From Caulifigura coniformis (GTDB taxonomy: Bacteria > Planctomycetota > Planctomycetia > Planctomycetales > Planctomycetaceae), in NCBI RefSeq assembly GCF_007745175.1, contig NZ_CP036271.1, forward strand, positions 4,414,314 through 4,478,313: a stretch of 64,000 nt of DNA, in the 5' to 3' direction. Shown here one piece after another: positions 37,912-47,201 of this stretch. The notes beneath the pieces are model-generated. The model did no database searches and was not told the DNA's origin. It saw nothing but the letters and a program-made list of their open reading frames with translations. Position 1 is the first letter of the stretch, and every line of letters starts with the position of its first letter. Both the position numbers and the translations under genes were made by a program.

Positions 37912-39435
37912 ATGATTCGTTCAGAAAACGCCACATCAGCATGTCGCAGACACCGGCGTTCGTACAGCGTCAATTCTCCGGCCCGCGCCCTTTCCACCGC
38001 CACACCCCCGCCGGGGAGGCCGTCCGGGCTGACTTTGCGGCCTGTCCGCCGCTCCCGTCGGGTCTCACTCCTCGCCTTTTTCAGTCTGATCACCCTCTTT
38101 CTGCGTCCGTTGCCGCCGTCGGTGCATGCCGCAGAAACGTCTCCCGGCCCGCTCCGCCTCGGTCGGTTTGAAGTCGACGCCACTCCTCCGCTCCAGAGCC
38201 CCGTCGCCTACGCGCCCGCCCGCAGTATCACCGATCCGCTGAGCGCCCGCGGCGTCGTCCTCATCGGCGCGGGGCAGCCGATTGTCCTCTGTGCGGTCGA
38301 CTGGATCGGCATCGGTGGGAGCGGCCAGGCCGCCTGGAAGGCCCGTCTCGCCACGGCCGCAGGCACCACTCCCGACCGCGTCTCAGTGCACACCCTGCAC
38401 CAGCATGACGCCCCCCGCTGCGACTTCCGTGCGGAAGAGCTTCTCGCAGGCCATGGTCTCGGCCAGACTCGTTTCGATTCATCGTTCGCAACTGGCGTGA
38501 TCGAGAACGTCGCCCGCGCCGTCAAACAGGCGACGGCCGACGCCCGTCCGGTCACGCATCTCGGGCTGGGGACGTCCGTCGTCGATCGGGTCGCCTCCAA
38601 CCGCCGGATCCTGGGGCCCGACGGCAAAGTGAAGCTCGTCCGGATGAGCAGCACGAAAAATCCCGAGGCGATCGCGGCCCCTGAGGGAACCATCGACCCG
38701 GTGCTGAAGCTTGTCAGCTTCTGGAACGGGGAACAGCCGCTGGCCGTCGTCACGTATTTTGCCTGCCATCCTCAGAGCTACTACGGCAAGGGCGATGTCA
38801 CCTCTGAATGGGTCGGCCTCGCCAGAAACCAGCGACAACAGACGCTCCCCGGAGTGCTCCACGTGCACTTCAACGGCGCCGGCGGAAACGTGGCGGCCGG
38901 GAAGTACAACGATGGCACTCCAGAACGTCGACCGGAACTCGCCGGCCGCCTCGCTGACGCAATGCGTCGCGCGTGGGATGGCACGACCAGGTCTCCCCTC
39001 CAGGCGTCCGACATCGAATGGCGAACCCGCTCCGTAGCACTTCCGCTCGGTGCCCACATCAAGGCCGCGCCGCTCGAAGCGGCACTCGCCGACTCGATGA
39101 AAACTCCGGCCGAACGCCTCAACGCGGCGACCAAGCTCGCCTGGCTCGAGAGGACCTCCTCCGGAGAGCCTGTCCAACTGGCCTGTCTGCGACTCAAGGA
39201 GGCCTGGATCCTCCACATGCCCGGGGAGCTCTTCGTCGAATACCAGCTCGCAGCGCAGGCGATGCGTCCGAAGTCCTTCGTCGCCATGGCCGCCTATGGC
39301 GACTACAGCCCCGGCTACATCGGAACCGCGATCGCCTACACCCAGGGGGGCTACGAGACCGAGCCACGGTCCAGCAATGTCGCCCCCGAAGTGGAACAGG
39401 TCCTCATGGACGGCATGCGCGAGTTGCTGAAGTAG
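37912..39435 (+). CDS. Neutral/alkaline ceramidase-like secreted hydrolase
   Basis: The product resembles the N-terminal domain of neutral/alkaline non-lysosomal ceramidases: GRFEVDATPPLQSPVAY, SVHTLHQHDAPRCDF and VVTYFACHPQSYYGKGDV with FNGAGGNVAAG. The His residues in HTLHQHDAP and CHPQS fit the zinc ligands of this family. The C-terminal Ig-like domain of full ceramidases is missing, as in other planctomycete members. The start is uncertain: ATG 37912 gives 507 residues but about 50 basic residues come before the signal helix (SLLAFFSLITLFLRPLPPSVHA); a TTG near that helix could be the true start. Substrate may be another N-acyl or ester lipid. Confidence 0.75.
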   Translation: MIRSENATSACRRHRRSYSVNSPARALSTATPPPGRPSGLTLRPVRRSRRVSLLAFFSLITLFLRPLPPSVHAAETSPGPLRLGRFEVDATPPLQSPVAYAPARSITDPLSARGVVLIGAGQPIVLCAVDWIGIGGSGQAAWKARLATAAGTTPDRVSVHTLHQHDAPRCDFRAEELLAGHGLGQTRFDSSFATGVIENVARAVKQATADARPVTHLGLGTSVVDRVASNRRILGPDGKVKLVRMSSTKNPEAIAAPEGTIDPVLKLVSFWNGEQPLAVVTYFACHPQSYYGKGDVTSEWVGLARNQRQQTLPGVLHVHFNGAGGNVAAGKYNDGTPERRPELAGRLADAMRRAWDGTTRSPLQASDIEWRTRSVALPLGAHIKAAPLEAALADSMKTPAERLNAATKLAWLERTSSGEPVQLACLRLKEAWILHMPGELFVEYQLAAQAMRPKSFVAMAAYGDYSPGYIGTAIAYTQGGYETEPRSSNVAPEVEQVLMDGMRELLK

Positions 39436-39438
39436 ATC

Positions 39439-39975
39439 TCACGCGCTCCGTTCTTCGCGGGCCATCTCCGGTTGGCGTTTTCCGCGTCCCAGGATCCGCT
39501 GCCGCGTCGAGGTATATAACCTCTGGGCCTCTTCAAAATAGGCCACACGTCCCAACCCATACAGCACGAAGACGACCGACATCCCGATCAGGATCAATCC
39601 GGGGGCGATTTGTCCGCGCGGGGCGAACAGACCGTGCAGGAACAGCAGGATCCCCAGGCAGAACGCCACGCACCCCATGGCCACGATCCAGTGTGGCTCG
39701 GTCGTCTCTCCGGAGCTTCCCAAAATCTCCCGGCGATTCTTCTCCCACGATTTGTCGAGACGTTCGAGATCCAGTTCGGCACGGAGTGCCTGGATTTCCG
39801 ATTCAATGCTCTCCGTCCGGGCGGCGATCCTGGCCAGCACTTCGGTGAAGACGGCTCCCCCTTCGTGGTGAATCGCCAGTTGGGCGTGGCAATGCGAGCA
39901 CGTGGCGAACCGGGCCGACTCCGCCACCCGAAGCGGCGCACCGCACGCGTTGCAGTTGAGTGGAACTAGCTTCAT
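39439..39975 (-). CDS. Zinc-ribbon membrane protein of unknown function
   Basis: The 178-residue protein starts with a CxxC...CxxC zinc ribbon (Cys8, Cys11, Cys26, Cys29), the kind found in short rubredoxin-like or ribosomal zinc ribbons. A charged coiled-coil-like stretch follows at about residues 40-95 (RTESIESEIQALRAELDLER), then two hydrophobic helices (VAMGCVAFCLGILLFLHGLF and APGLILIGMSVVFVLYGLG) and a basic tail. I do not recognise the family. ATG 39975 puts the ribbon at the N-terminus; ATG 39999 is possible. It converges with the ceramidase-like gene, 3 bp apart. Confidence 0.72.
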   Translation of the reverse strand: MKLVPLNCNACGAPLRVAESARFATCSHCHAQLAIHHEGGAVFTEVLARIAARTESIESEIQALRAELDLERLDKSWEKNRREILGSSGETTEPHWIVAMGCVAFCLGILLFLHGLFAPRGQIAPGLILIGMSVVFVLYGLGRVAYFEEAQRLYTSTRQRILGRGKRQPEMAREERSA

Positions 39976-40020
39976 GGGCGGCCCTCCGGTCACTCTCAAC
40001 GTCCCCAGCGGCCCGCCGGA

Positions 40021-41013
40021 TCACTTTTCCCGGGAGCCCGCCAGTTCCCTGGCAAAGAACTCCCTCACCCTTGGGCTCCCCTCCAGCCACCCCAGCGATG
40101 CCAGAAATTCATCCGTCTTCTCCAGCGTCTTCACGAAGTACTCCTTGCCCGGGCGGTACCAGTTGAAGAAGCCGTGCCCTTGTCCTTCATAGCCGCACAG
40201 CTCACAGCGGTTCCCGGCCTTCACGGCGAGGTTGGTGAACTGTTCGGCCGTCGCGTAAGCGACCGTATTGTCCGCCTTGCCGTGGAAGATGATCGCCGGC
40301 GGCATCCCCGGCTTCACGTGCGACGCCGGCGAGACGGCCGCGGGATCTCCGGAGAAACGGGACGTCAGGTCTTTCGGGTCTCCGTTCTTTTTGAGGTCCT
40401 CGAGCGAGGGCAGCACGAGTGCCGGGTTGAACATCACCATGGCGTCGGGCCGTGAGCTGACGGACGTGTCTTCTCCCGGTTGATCCCCGCCTTCGAGAGT
40501 CCCGGTGATGCCCGCGAGGTGTCCGCCGGCCGAGCCCCCTCCCGCCGCGATTCGGTTCGCATCGATTCCCAGCTCGCCGCTGTGACTTCGCACCCACCGG
40601 ATCGCCGATTTCGCGTCGGCCACGCTCTGTTCGACTGTCGAATCGTTCCGCGACTTCACCCGGTAGTCGGCCACGATCGCCACCATCCCCCGGCTCGCCA
40701 GGTACCGGCTCTGCGATGCGAACTGCGTCGGCGAACCATTCTTCCACCCGCCTCCGAAGAAGAACACGATGGCCGGCCGCCGGTCTGTTGCCTGATGACC
40801 TTCAGGCTGGAAGACATAGAGCTTCAACTCCGTCCCGTTGACCGACTTGTAGACGTGGCTCGTCGCTCCCTTCAACAGCTCGGCGTCGTTGTTCGAACGC
40901 GCCGCTCCACGGACGGCCGGTCGCGTTCCGGAGTTCCTGGAGTCCGCCTCCTCCGCGCTCAGCAGCGATCCGGCGAACAGGGCAACGCACGTGGCAGCAG
41001 TCCAGAGACGCAT
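40021..41013 (-). CDS. Secreted alpha/beta hydrolase (BD-FAE/acetyl-esterase-like)
   Basis: The 330-residue exported enzyme (signal AATCVALFAGSLLSA) has the oxyanion segment VFFFGGGWKNGS, the nucleophile elbow AAGGGSAGGHLAG (Ser161), an acid in IIFHGKADNTV and the catalytic His280 in GQGHGFFN. This is the pattern of feruloyl/acetyl esterases acting on acylated plant or algal polysaccharide. An in-frame ATG at 41094 lies in basic leader-like sequence, so 41013 was preferred for the signal peptide. It sits between the zinc-ribbon gene and a small membrane protein, all on the minus strand. Confidence 0.86.
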   Translation of the reverse strand: MRLWTAATCVALFAGSLLSAEEADSRNSGTRPAVRGAARSNNDAELLKGATSHVYKSVNGTELKLYVFQPEGHQATDRRPAIVFFFGGGWKNGSPTQFASQSRYLASRGMVAIVADYRVKSRNDSTVEQSVADAKSAIRWVRSHSGELGIDANRIAAGGGSAGGHLAGITGTLEGGDQPGEDTSVSSRPDAMVMFNPALVLPSLEDLKKNGDPKDLTSRFSGDPAAVSPASHVKPGMPPAIIFHGKADNTVAYATAEQFTNLAVKAGNRCELCGYEGQGHGFFNWYRPGKEYFVKTLEKTDEFLASLGWLEGSPRVREFFARELAGSREK

Positions 41014-41127
41014 GAACGATCTCCCCCGAAGACGCGGAAACGGGCCCGCCTGATCGTGCCTTGAACGCGTCTTCGCGTCCAGTCCCGGGGGCATCCAGGG
41101 GGACGTTCGCGTGCGCGACGCACTCGG

Positions 41128-41433
41128 TTACTTCAGCATGAAGTACAGCAGCAGTCCGAGCACCAGCTGGAAGGCGAAATAGATCTGCGAGGCGATGAAC
41201 GCGCGCCAGACCGTCATCTGGCAGAAGAAAGAGATCGCCACGGTCGCGCAGAGCGCTCCGACGAATGACCCGACAATGAACAGGTGCGGCGGCAACGCGC
41301 TGTTCAAGAGGAATGCCGGAATGGAGGCCGCCAGGACGCACATGACCATGGGGAACCATCCCGGGAAGTCGCCGTCTTCCATCACGGTGATGATGACTCC
41401 CAGAACCGCAGCCCCCAGCAGAGTGCCCAGCAT
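41128..41433 (-). CDS. Small uncharacterised membrane protein
   Basis: The 101-residue protein is almost wholly hydrophobic, with three or four predicted helices: LGTLLGAAVLGVIITVME, MVMCVLAASIPAFLL, LFIVGSFVGALCATVAIS and AFQLVLGLLLYFMLK. No family is recognised. It lies between the esterase gene and the divergent DUF1501 gene. Confidence 0.6.
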   Translation of the reverse strand: MLGTLLGAAVLGVIITVMEDGDFPGWFPMVMCVLAASIPAFLLNSALPPHLFIVGSFVGALCATVAISFFCQMTVWRAFIASQIYFAFQLVLGLLLYFMLK

Positions 41434-41694
41434 TGTCGCGCCCGTGAAATGGAGAGTGTGGTCCCCCGATCTGGCGGCCGCCGGCCATCAATGCCCTGCC
41501 CGCGCCGCCTTCCCGATCAATCCTGTTTATCGGCGAAGCGGCCGACGGATTGCAAGGATCGCTCCCCTGCCCGCCGGTATTCCGAAGAACGATTGCATTC
41601 GCCGCCTCCCGCTCGTCACTGTATGAACGGAAGGCTTCCGATGGCCCGCATCCCACGGTCGATCGCGACGTCAACGACCGCCTGAGGCGACAGC

Positions 41695-43065
41695 ATGCTG
41701 CGTATCGGTCGACAACGGGCACTGGAAGGTCACGGCTGGACCCGGCGCGAGCTCATTCGCGCCGGCGCCCTGACGGCTGTCGGCATCAATCTCGCCGACC
41801 TCCTTCGCGCCCGTTCGGCCTCCGCGGCCGAATCGGCCCCGGCGCGCTCCGTCATTCTGCTCTGGCTCTGGGGCGGACCCAGCCATCTCGACACCTTCGA
41901 CATGAAGCCCGGGGCCCCGATCGAATATCGCGGCCCCTACGCCCCCATCCCCACCAACGTCCCCGGGATCGACGTCTGCGAGCTCCTCCCGCAACTTGCC
42001 CGCCGCGCCGATCGCTATTCCATCATCCGCTCGCTCAAGGGCACGTCGAGCGACCACGGCATCGCCGGAACCATCGGCCTCACCGGTTCGAGCGACGGAG
42101 GCCGCAGCCTCGGCGGAAAAGTCGAGCCCGGAACCGTTCGCGCCACGCACGGCTCCGTCGTCTCACGGGTCCTTGGACTGTCCCCCGATCTCCCGCGGTT
42201 CATCACCATCGGCGGCCGACTCCACCAGGGCAAACAGCCCATCACCGGCGAAGCGGCCAGCTCGCTCGGCGGAATGCACGATCCCTTCCGACTCGACTAC
42301 CACCCCGAGCGCGGGATCGAGATTCCTAACCTGACGCTGATGGATGGCCTCACACCAGGGGGACTCGAATCGCGTGAACGCCTCCTCAAGGAATTTGACT
42401 CCCTCGCCGCGAGACTCGATCAGTCCGAACGCCTCGGACGCATGGACGCCTACTACCAGCAGGCGTTCTCCCTCCTCACCCGTCCCAGTGCCCGCGCCGT
42501 CTTCGACCTCGAACAGGAATCCGGCGACCTCCGCAGACGCTATGGGCGATTCCGCTTCGGGCAATGCTGCCTCCTGGCCCGGCGACTTGTCGAAGCCGGT
42601 TCGCGCTTCGTGCAGGTCAACTGGAGTTCTCACGTCGAGCCCGTCGAAGACACCGGAGACGGTGGCTGGGACATGCACGACCGCTACTTCCAGCAGTACC
42701 AGGATCGACACGCCTGGATGCTCGACCAGGCCGTCTCCGCCCTCCTCGATGACCTCTCTGATCGCGGCCTGCTCGCGGAAACCATCGTCCTCGCCGTCGG
42801 CGAGTTCGGCCGCACGCCCCGCATCAACAACAAATCCGGCCGCGACCATTGGGAGCACGTCTATTCCGGCCTCATCGCCGGCGGCGGACTGAGGATGGGA
42901 AAGGTTGTTGGTGAAAGCGATCGGCTCGGCGAACACCCCGCCTCTCCCCCGATCAGCACGGCCGACCTCTTCTCCACGGTCTTTCATCAGATCGGAATCG
43001 ATACAACGCGGCTCACCACCAGCGGCATTCTTCCACAGGGCTCTCCCATCGAGGACCTCCGATGA
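41695..43065 (+). CDS. DUF1501 domain protein (Tat signal)
   Basis: The 456-residue protein carries a twin-arginine signal (TRRELIRAGALTAVGI), then LLWLWGGPSHLDTFDMKPG, GWDMHDRYF and GEFGRTPRINNKSGRDHWE, the DUF1501 landmarks. It is about 25 residues longer than the 7.4-kb paralogue and has no DUF1549 gene beside it. Instead its stop overlaps the start of a propeller gene (ATGA at 43062), so the two are translationally coupled. The fold is alkaline-phosphatase-like but the substrate is unknown. Confidence 0.9.
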   Translation: MLRIGRQRALEGHGWTRRELIRAGALTAVGINLADLLRARSASAAESAPARSVILLWLWGGPSHLDTFDMKPGAPIEYRGPYAPIPTNVPGIDVCELLPQLARRADRYSIIRSLKGTSSDHGIAGTIGLTGSSDGGRSLGGKVEPGTVRATHGSVVSRVLGLSPDLPRFITIGGRLHQGKQPITGEAASSLGGMHDPFRLDYHPERGIEIPNLTLMDGLTPGGLESRERLLKEFDSLAARLDQSERLGRMDAYYQQAFSLLTRPSARAVFDLEQESGDLRRRYGRFRFGQCCLLARRLVEAGSRFVQVNWSSHVEPVEDTGDGGWDMHDRYFQQYQDRHAWMLDQAVSALLDDLSDRGLLAETIVLAVGEFGRTPRINNKSGRDHWEHVYSGLIAGGGLRMGKVVGESDRLGEHPASPPISTADLFSTVFHQIGIDTTRLTTSGILPQGSPIEDLR

Positions 43066-43946
43066 GGCCCGCGTGGCTGCTGACCTCCCTGTGTGTGGTC
43101 AGGCTCCTGGTGGCAAGCGCCCCGGCGTCCGCCGATGATGCTCTATGGACCCGACTGACGCGCGACGGAGCTTTCAAACAACGCCCCGTCTGGTCCGCCG
43201 ATGGTTCACTTCTCGTCTTCGCCCGCCACTCCGGCTCCCAGATCTGCCTCTTTCGGCGCGACCTCTCAAAGAACTCCGAAGAACGACTCACCACATCCGC
43301 CGATCCGGAGTACGACGCCGTCTTCACTCCTGATGGGAACAGCCTCCTCTTCTCCTTCGACAAGACCTCCCCGAACCAGGGAGACATCGAGGTCTACCGC
43401 CTCCTCCTCGCCGACCGCTCGCTCACCCCTCTCGCGACGACCACAAAGGGTCTTTCCCACGAGGAGTGGCCCTCCGTTTCCCCGGACGGAAAACGCTTCG
43501 CGTTCTCATCCACTCGTGACGGCCAGCAGGAGATCTACACCGCTCCCATCGAAGGCGGAGAATGGACCCGGCTCACAAGCGACCCCGGCATCGATGCCCA
43601 CCCCGCCTGGTCTCCGGATGGGAAATCGATTGCCTTTGCGACAAACCGCTGGGGCGACCTCGAGATCGCCCTGATCCGGCCCGACGCCACCGGCATCACC
43701 CGCCTCACGCACAGCCGCGGCCTCGACGATTATCCCGCCTGGTCCCCTGACGGCCAACGCCTCGCCTGGACCTCCAACCGCGATGGAAACTTCGAGATCT
43801 ACGTGCAGCCCCTCGAGGGAACGGCTTCGAACGTGACGAAGAGCCCGGCCCTCGAAAACTTCCCCGCCTGGACTCCTGAGGGGCGCATCGGCTTCGTTTC
43901 CAACCGCGACGGTGGCTTCGACGTCTACACCGCCCCCACCAACTGA
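43062..43946 (+). CDS. Exported TolB/PD40-like beta-propeller protein
   Basis: The 294-residue exported protein (signal LTSLCVVRLLVASAPASA) contains WD40-like PD40 repeats: PVWSADGSLLVFARH, AVFTPDGNSLLFSFD, PSVSPDGKRFAFSSTRDG, PAWSPDGKSIAFATNRWG and PAWSPDGQRLAWTSNRDG. It resembles the C-terminal propeller of TolB and lacks the N-terminal TolB domain. It overlaps the DUF1501 stop by 4 bp (ATGA), which implies joint expression and maybe a complex. A periplasmic binding role is inferred. Confidence 0.86.
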   Translation: MRPAWLLTSLCVVRLLVASAPASADDALWTRLTRDGAFKQRPVWSADGSLLVFARHSGSQICLFRRDLSKNSEERLTTSADPEYDAVFTPDGNSLLFSFDKTSPNQGDIEVYRLLLADRSLTPLATTTKGLSHEEWPSVSPDGKRFAFSSTRDGQQEIYTAPIEGGEWTRLTSDPGIDAHPAWSPDGKSIAFATNRWGDLEIALIRPDATGITRLTHSRGLDDYPAWSPDGQRLAWTSNRDGNFEIYVQPLEGTASNVTKSPALENFPAWTPEGRIGFVSNRDGGFDVYTAPTN

Positions 43947-43984
43947 TCTGCTCGTCATCACTCACTCGGTCTCACAGCGACCGA

Positions 43985-44659
43985 TCACGGCAACGGCCGG
44001 TCCTGGCCCCACTCGTCCTTGAACGAATTGACCGCCGACGTGCTCACGCCGTAAACCACCGACCCCATCCGCACCACAAACACGACCGCGATCGTGATCC
44101 ACGCGGCGACCGTCGGACTCGTCGCCAGGCCCTGCCTGAGCGTCATGTACACACCGCATCCGACCAGTGCGGCGACCGCCTCGAATTTCCCCGGTCGGAA
44201 CAGGTGCGGCTCGCGCCCCGAGATCGCCGAACGCAGGATTCCCCCGCCCGTCGCGTTCACCATTCCAACCAGCATTGCCGCAGGGATGTTCAGCCCCTTC
44301 ACCAGCGACAGGTTCATCCCGACGACCGCATAGGCGCCCAGGCCCAGCGCATCAAACAGCACGACGATCCGCTGAAATCCCGGCAGCGAAGTCAGTCTCT
44401 TCCCGAAAATCATCACGCAGGCCGTCGCGAACCCGACCAGCGAAAGGTACTCCGGCGTCCGGAGCAGCAGCGGCGTTCCCTCCTGCAGAAACAGGCCGTC
44501 CCGCAGCAGGCCCCCGCCCGTCGACGACACCAGCGCCAGGATGAATACCCCGACAAGGTCATACCCCCGTCGCGCTCCCACCAGTGCCCCGCTCACCGCC
44601 CAGCAGAGCGTCGCCCCATAATCGAAGAACGGCGGCAGAAGAAACACATCCGGTGGCAT
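43985..44659 (-). CDS. TRIC-type (UPF0126) cation channel-like membrane protein
   Basis: The 224-residue membrane protein has the two repeated UPF0126 (TRIC) halves: TLCWAVSGALVGARRGYDL and VFILALVSSTGGGLLRDGL in the first, DALGLGAYAVVGMNLSLV and GMVNATGGGILRSAISG in the second. Prokaryotic TRIC proteins are trimeric potassium channels. ATG 44659 is preceded by GAGG at 9 nt; ATG 44674 and 44701 are further upstream in frame. The neighbour on the same strand upstream gene is unrelated in function. Confidence 0.88.
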   Translation of the reverse strand: MPPDVFLLPPFFDYGATLCWAVSGALVGARRGYDLVGVFILALVSSTGGGLLRDGLFLQEGTPLLLRTPEYLSLVGFATACVMIFGKRLTSLPGFQRIVVLFDALGLGAYAVVGMNLSLVKGLNIPAAMLVGMVNATGGGILRSAISGREPHLFRPGKFEAVAALVGCGVYMTLRQGLATSPTVAAWITIAVVFVVRMGSVVYGVSTSAVNSFKDEWGQDRPLP

Positions 44660-44728
44660 GCAGAACGACCTCATCAGAAGGCAGGCGGCCCCGCGAATCA
44701 CCCCCGCCGGATCGCCGCGAGTTTCCTC

Positions 44729-45601
44729 TTATTTCACGTCGCGGACCTTCAGCAGCCCACTGTCGATCAGCCATTCCATGAACCGCTCCGGCCACCGCGC
44801 GGCCGCGCTCGGTTTCGCATTCGGGCGATAACCAAAGCCGTGACCTGCGTTGGCATACAGGTGCAGTTCGGCCGGAACCTTCGCGGCCTTGTACTTCAGG
44901 TACAGCGTCGCCATCCCTTCCGAAATGTCCGGCCGGTCGCTGTAGCCGGCTGCGAGAAACACCGGCGGCATGCCCGGCTCCGCAGTCATCGTCGCCGATT
45001 TCCCCGGATAGATCAGCGCCTGGAAATCGGGACGGCTGCTCTGCCGCTCGATCTCGTCCGCCGCCTCCTTCTGGCCCGCGTCGCTCTTCATCGCTGAATA
45101 CGCCGCCAGTTCACCCCCCGCCGAGAATCCAAGGATCCCCACCCGGTCCGGCAGGATCCTCCATTCGGAGGCCCGGCTCCGAATGAGGCGAATCGCGCGG
45201 CGCGTGTCGGCCATCGCATGATCCTCGAGCGTGTAGGTGCTGCCAGGTTCTTTGGACAGGCGGTACTTGAGGACGAAGGCCGCGATGCCGCGGTCGCGGA
45301 ACCACTCGGCGAGCGCATAACCCTCATGACCAAGGCAGAGCTTCGAGTGTCCGCCTCCGGGGCAGATGATGACGGCCGTCCCGGTCGCCTTGTCGCGATC
45401 CGGGACATACGGCGTGATCGTCGGATTGTGAACGTTGACGCAGTTGTCGCCTTCCATTTTCTCGGGCTCTTTGGCCCGGGCTTCCGAGCCCGGGGCACCT
45501 GCGGGCCACAGGGGAATCGCTGGAGGGATGTTCTTGGGGAGCTCGGCGAGAGCCGTGGCGGAGGAGGCGAGAACCAGCAGGAAGGGGAGCGCAGGTTTCA
45601 T
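44729..45601 (-). CDS. Secreted alpha/beta hydrolase (acetyl-esterase-like)
   Basis: The 290-residue exported enzyme (signal LPFLLVLASSATALAE) has the oxyanion segment AVIICPGGGHSKLCLGHEG, the nucleophile elbow ILGFSAGGELAAYSA (Ser160) and the His in YANAGHGFGYRP. It resembles the small secreted esterases that deacetylate polysaccharide. The start was set at the signal peptide ATG 45601; the frame is open upstream but that part is a shadow of the next gene. It lies directly downstream of a beta-helix gene on the same strand (94 bp), which suggests a lyase/esterase pair for a polysaccharide. Confidence 0.86.
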   Translation of the reverse strand: MKPALPFLLVLASSATALAELPKNIPPAIPLWPAGAPGSEARAKEPEKMEGDNCVNVHNPTITPYVPDRDKATGTAVIICPGGGHSKLCLGHEGYALAEWFRDRGIAAFVLKYRLSKEPGSTYTLEDHAMADTRRAIRLIRSRASEWRILPDRVGILGFSAGGELAAYSAMKSDAGQKEAADEIERQSSRPDFQALIYPGKSATMTAEPGMPPVFLAAGYSDRPDISEGMATLYLKYKAAKVPAELHLYANAGHGFGYRPNAKPSAAARWPERFMEWLIDSGLLKVRDVK

Positions 45602-45695
45602 GGGTGGATTTCGGAGGCGAGAAGCGGAGCTTCGTGGCGAGGCGTTCCCAGGCGGGTGAGCCTGGGAGCGACGGACGTCGAATATGGTGGTGGGT

Positions 45696-46961
45696 TCAAC
45701 GTGAGATTGCACCGCTGGTGGGTGACGTGCGTTTCGCGCCGTGGTAGTCGGTCTCCAGGAGATACCTCGGGTCGGCGTGATCGAACGGAGCGGTCGCGGT
45801 GGGCTTCGCGTTGGCGGCGGTGGTATCCCAGCTAAGGTTGGTGAAGTCTTCGAGGCCACGGCCGGGAACGCCTCCCAGCTTGCGGCCGGCGTCAAAAATG
45901 ATGTTTCCGGCGAACGTGATCCCCGCGCGACCGTTCGCGAAGTGCAGGGCTTCCTTGTCGCGGGAGTAGATGACGTTGTTCGCCAGCACCATCCCTTCGC
46001 GATCGTTCCACGATCCGCCGCTGAACGCCCGCCCCATGTTGATGATCGTGTTGTGAACCACCTGCAGGTTGAGGGTTTTCCCCTGGTGGTCGGTGCTGGT
46101 GAACGCGGAACCTTTCGCGCCGATGAGGACGTTGTTCCGGACAATCGCCTCGCCCTGGACCTGCATGGCGTTGTCGGCACTGCGGCGGCAGAGGTTGCGC
46201 TCGATGACGTTCACCGGCTTGCCGGCCGTGCCGTAGACCGTGATGCAGGGATAGTTGGTGTCGTGGACGTCGTTCTCCGCAATGAGGTTGCCCCACGAAC
46301 CCTGCTTGACTTCGATGCCGTCCCCCTGGTCGCCGTAGCAGTCGTGGACGTGATTCCTGGCGATCACGCTCTCGCTCATGATGTGGTCGCCGTTGTTGGC
46401 GCCCAGGTACATCCCTTCCGCGTGACCGCTGCCGTGGTGGATGTGGTTATTGGTGAGGAAGAGGTGATCAGTGTCGGCACTGTTGGCGCTGAGGCAGACT
46501 CCGCCGGTGTGGTGAATGTGGCAGCGGTCGATCCAGACGTGGCTGCACTGGCCGAGACGCAAGCCGTGGCTGCCGCCGGTCAGTTCGATGCCGCGGAGGC
46601 AGACGTACTGGACGGGCTCCCCCTGGCCGATGTTGAGGACGTTCTGCTTTACGTCGGCACGCGTGAAGATGACGACGGAGTCGTCGTCGGCCGTGATCCA
46701 GATCGGGGCCTCAGCGGTGCCGCTGATCCGTAGGTCCCACATCGGGCCGACGCTGTAGGTCCCGGCGGCAATGACGAGTTCATCGCCGGGCTTGAGATCG
46801 GCGATCGTTTTGACAAGGGATTCGGGCTTCGGGTTGGTGTGTCGGAAGGAGCGTTTGGGGGTGATTTTGGCCCAGGCGGGGGCGTAAAGGGTGTCGGCCG
46901 CGGAGAGCGAAGAGGACGGCGCGAAGGGGAGCAGGAACAAGAGCGCGAGGAGGTGTTTCAT
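45696..46961 (-). CDS. Secreted right-handed parallel beta-helix protein (possible polysaccharide lyase)
   Basis: The 421-residue exported protein (signal LALLFLLPFAPSSSLSAAD) has the parallel beta-helix pattern: DELVIAAGTYSVGPMWDL, VCLRGIELTGGSHGLRL, VWIDRCHIHHTGGVCLS, NHIHHGSGHAEGMYLG and VIARNHVHDCYGDQGDGIEV. The His/Asp-rich rungs are typical of the PL6/PL9-like and related families, but catalytic residues cannot be fixed by eye. A downstream esterase gene supports a carbohydrate role. ATG 46961 gives the signal; an in-frame codon at 47045 is further upstream. Confidence 0.84.
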   Translation of the reverse strand: MKHLLALLFLLPFAPSSSLSAADTLYAPAWAKITPKRSFRHTNPKPESLVKTIADLKPGDELVIAAGTYSVGPMWDLRISGTAEAPIWITADDDSVVIFTRADVKQNVLNIGQGEPVQYVCLRGIELTGGSHGLRLGQCSHVWIDRCHIHHTGGVCLSANSADTDHLFLTNNHIHHGSGHAEGMYLGANNGDHIMSESVIARNHVHDCYGDQGDGIEVKQGSWGNLIAENDVHDTNYPCITVYGTAGKPVNVIERNLCRRSADNAMQVQGEAIVRNNVLIGAKGSAFTSTDHQGKTLNLQVVHNTIINMGRAFSGGSWNDREGMVLANNVIYSRDKEALHFANGRAGITFAGNIIFDAGRKLGGVPGRGLEDFTNLSWDTTAANAKPTATAPFDHADPRYLLETDYHGAKRTSPTSGAISR

Positions 46962-47201
46962 GGCATTGAGGAATAACAATTCCAGGAGGCGAGCGGGGGG
47001 CGTCAGCCCCCTGTGTTCTCGCAAGTCCAAACCCTTCGACATCAATCCCGCCTGGACGACATCCTCCCGATGAATGCCGAGCGGCTCGTCGTTCGCTTTG
47101 TCGAGGCCGATCGCGTGATCGACTGCCGAATTGTCGTACGATAGCGTTGGTTTTCAAACAATCGCGTGATCTCTCGTCATTCAATCCGGGTGGCTCCCAC
47201 A

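Noticed and set aside
43506-43961. Minus-strand frame opposite the PD40 propeller
   Set aside because: Shadow of the repeat-rich plus-strand gene.
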